This document shows, in pieces, positions 63,039 to 64,000 of a DNA stretch of 64,000 nucleotides (positions within the stretch are counted from its first letter, which is position 1; the number at the start of each line of letters is the position of its first letter). Made by a program: the position numbers and the translations under genes. Source of the DNA: Bradyrhizobium lablabi (GTDB lineage Bacteria; Pseudomonadota; Alphaproteobacteria; Rhizobiales; Xanthobacteraceae); contig NZ_JAFCLN010000003.1 in assembly GCF_018129385.1 (NCBI RefSeq), positions 463,501 to 527,500 of the forward strand, written 5' to 3'. A model generated the notes under the pieces. It was not told the origin of the DNA. It was given only the letters and a program-made list of their open reading frames with translations, and did not search any database.

Positions 63039-64000
63039 TTACACCCGCTCGATGATGGTCGCGGTGCCCATGCCGCCGCCGATGCACAGCGTCACCAGCG
63101 CGGTCGACTTGTTGGTGCGCTCGAGTTCATCGAGCACGGTGCCGAGGATCATCGCGCCGGTCGCGCCGAGGGGATGGCCGAGCGCGATCGCGCCGCCATT
63201 GACGTTGATTTTTGCATTGTCGATGTCGAACGCCTGGATGTAGCGCAGCACGACGGACGCGAAGGCCTCATTGAGCTCGAACAGGTCGATGTCCGACTTC
63301 TTCATGCCGGAACGCTCGAACAGCTTTTCGGTGACGTCGACCGGACCGGTCAGCATCATCGCGGGCTCCGAGCCGATATTGGCGAAAGCACGGATTTTTG
63401 CGCGCGGCTTGAGGCCGTGCTTGGCGCCAGCTTCCTTGCTGCCGAGCAGGACCGCGCCGGCGCCGTCGACGATGCCGGAGGAGTTGCCGGCGTGGTGCAC
63501 GTAATTGATCTTCTCGATTTCCGGATGCGACTGGATCGCGACCGCATCGAAGCCGCCCATTGCGCCGATTACTTCGAACGAGGCCTTCAACTGACCGAGC
63601 GACTGCATCGTCGTGGTCGGGCGCATGTGCTCATCCTTGGCGAGGATGGTCAGGCAGTTCTGGTCCTTCACCGGCACCACCGAATTCTTGAAGCGACCCT
63701 CGTCCCAGGCTTTTGCAGCGCGCTGCTGGCTTTGCACGGCGTAGGCATCGACGTCATCGCGCGAGAAACCGTATTTGGTCGCGATCAGATCGGCCGACAC
63801 ACCCTGCGGCATGAAGTAGGACGGCACCGCCATCGAGGGGTCCATCGGCCAGGCGCCGCCGGAGGCGCCAATGCCGACGCGGCTCATGGATTCGGCGCCG
63901 CCGCCGATCACCAATTCATGCTGCCCGCTCATGATCTGGGCGGCGGCAAAGTTCACGGCATCGAGGCCGGAGGCGCAGAAGCGGCTGATCTGTACGCCGG
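63039..64000 (-). CDS. fadA: acetyl-CoA C-acyltransferase (thiolase), partial
   Basis: The last step of beta-oxidation. The 3' 320 codons are in the window and the 5' end lies beyond 64000. The acylation cysteine region [17 protein letters not shown] is right at the edge; [35 protein letters not shown] and the C-terminal [15 protein letters not shown] are typical. TAA stop at 63039-63041. Confidence 0.95.
   Translation of the reverse strand, partial: GVQISRFCASGLDAVNFAAAQIMSGQHELVIGGGAESMSRVGIGASGGAWPMDPSMAVPSYFMPQGVSADLIATKYGFSRDDVDAYAVQSQQRAAKAWDEGRFKNSVVPVKDQNCLTILAKDEHMRPTTTMQSLGQLKASFEVIGAMGGFDAVAIQSHPEIEKINYVHHAGNSSGIVDGAGAVLLGSKEAGAKHGLKPRAKIRAFANIGSEPAMMLTGPVDVTEKLFERSGMKKSDIDLFELNEAFASVVLRYIQAFDIDNAKINVNGGAIALGHPLGATGAMILGTVLDELERTNKSTALVTLCIGGGMGTATIIERV

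Overview
The window is chromosomal DNA from an alphaproteobacterium of the Bradyrhizobium/Rhodopseudomonas (Nitrobacteraceae) type. The evidence is the high GC content, an F0 ATP synthase operon carrying both b' and b and separate from F1, a C4-type hemA with a perfect FixK/FNR box, an aa3 oxidase cta cluster, Omp25-like beta-barrel proteins, IalB and DUF2948 next to hisD, and many small palindromic repeats in the intergenic gaps. No phage, conjugation, CRISPR or rRNA genes were seen. One tRNA gene (Thr, GGT) is present.

Layout. 0-1.4 kb: hisD (cut by the window edge) and a DUF2948 gene. 1.5-5.4 kb: a five-gene metal-oxyanion operon that combines a ModA-like binding protein and a Mop-type molybdate-binding protein with a BtuCDF/FecBCD-type (MolABC-like) transporter. 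5.5-10 kb: stress and redox enzymes, including a cyclic-nucleotide-domain/thioredoxin-reductase-like fusion next to a UBP zinc finger protein. 10-18 kb: tRNA-Thr, two paralogous outer-membrane barrels, a chemoreceptor with the tail of a second one behind it, and a stretch of small accessory genes. 18-28 kb: hemA, a transporter-histidine kinase hybrid with a convergent NarL-type regulator and a metabolite:H+ symporter (CrbS/CrbR-like layout), and several small genes. 29-36 kb: the F0 operon, then a minus-strand group running thrC, M16 peptidase, GNAT. 37-41 kb: a divergent two-component system and small genes. 41-47.6 kb: the cytochrome aa3 oxidase and assembly cluster (ctaC, ctaD, ctaB, a small coxF-like gene, ctaG, ctaE, DUF983, SURF1). 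48-64 kb: ialB, tldD, the TIR/AAA/LRR pair described below, a signal peptidase, small genes, gshA, a MarR regulator with a divergent glutathione transferase, and a fadB-like/thiolase beta-oxidation pair.

The most striking locus is 50.88-54.67 kb. Two tightly coupled minus-strand genes sit between housekeeping genes. The first encodes a TIR domain plus an AAA-like (STAND-type) ATPase. The second encodes a second AAA-like ATPase, one membrane span and about eleven 22-residue leucine-rich repeats. Together they look like a plant-type TIR-NB-LRR receptor split over two bacterial genes, with the LRR part predicted to lie outside the inner membrane. The first gene carries an apparent one-base frameshift just before its natural stop codon; that natural stop would overlap the start of the second gene as ATGA. 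Function as an immune or cell-suicide module is inference.

The gaps also contain at least seven families of palindromic repeats. One site at 24.0-24.4 kb shows three nested layers, including a 212-bp MITE-like element with perfect 17-bp inverted ends and a 10-bp target duplication.
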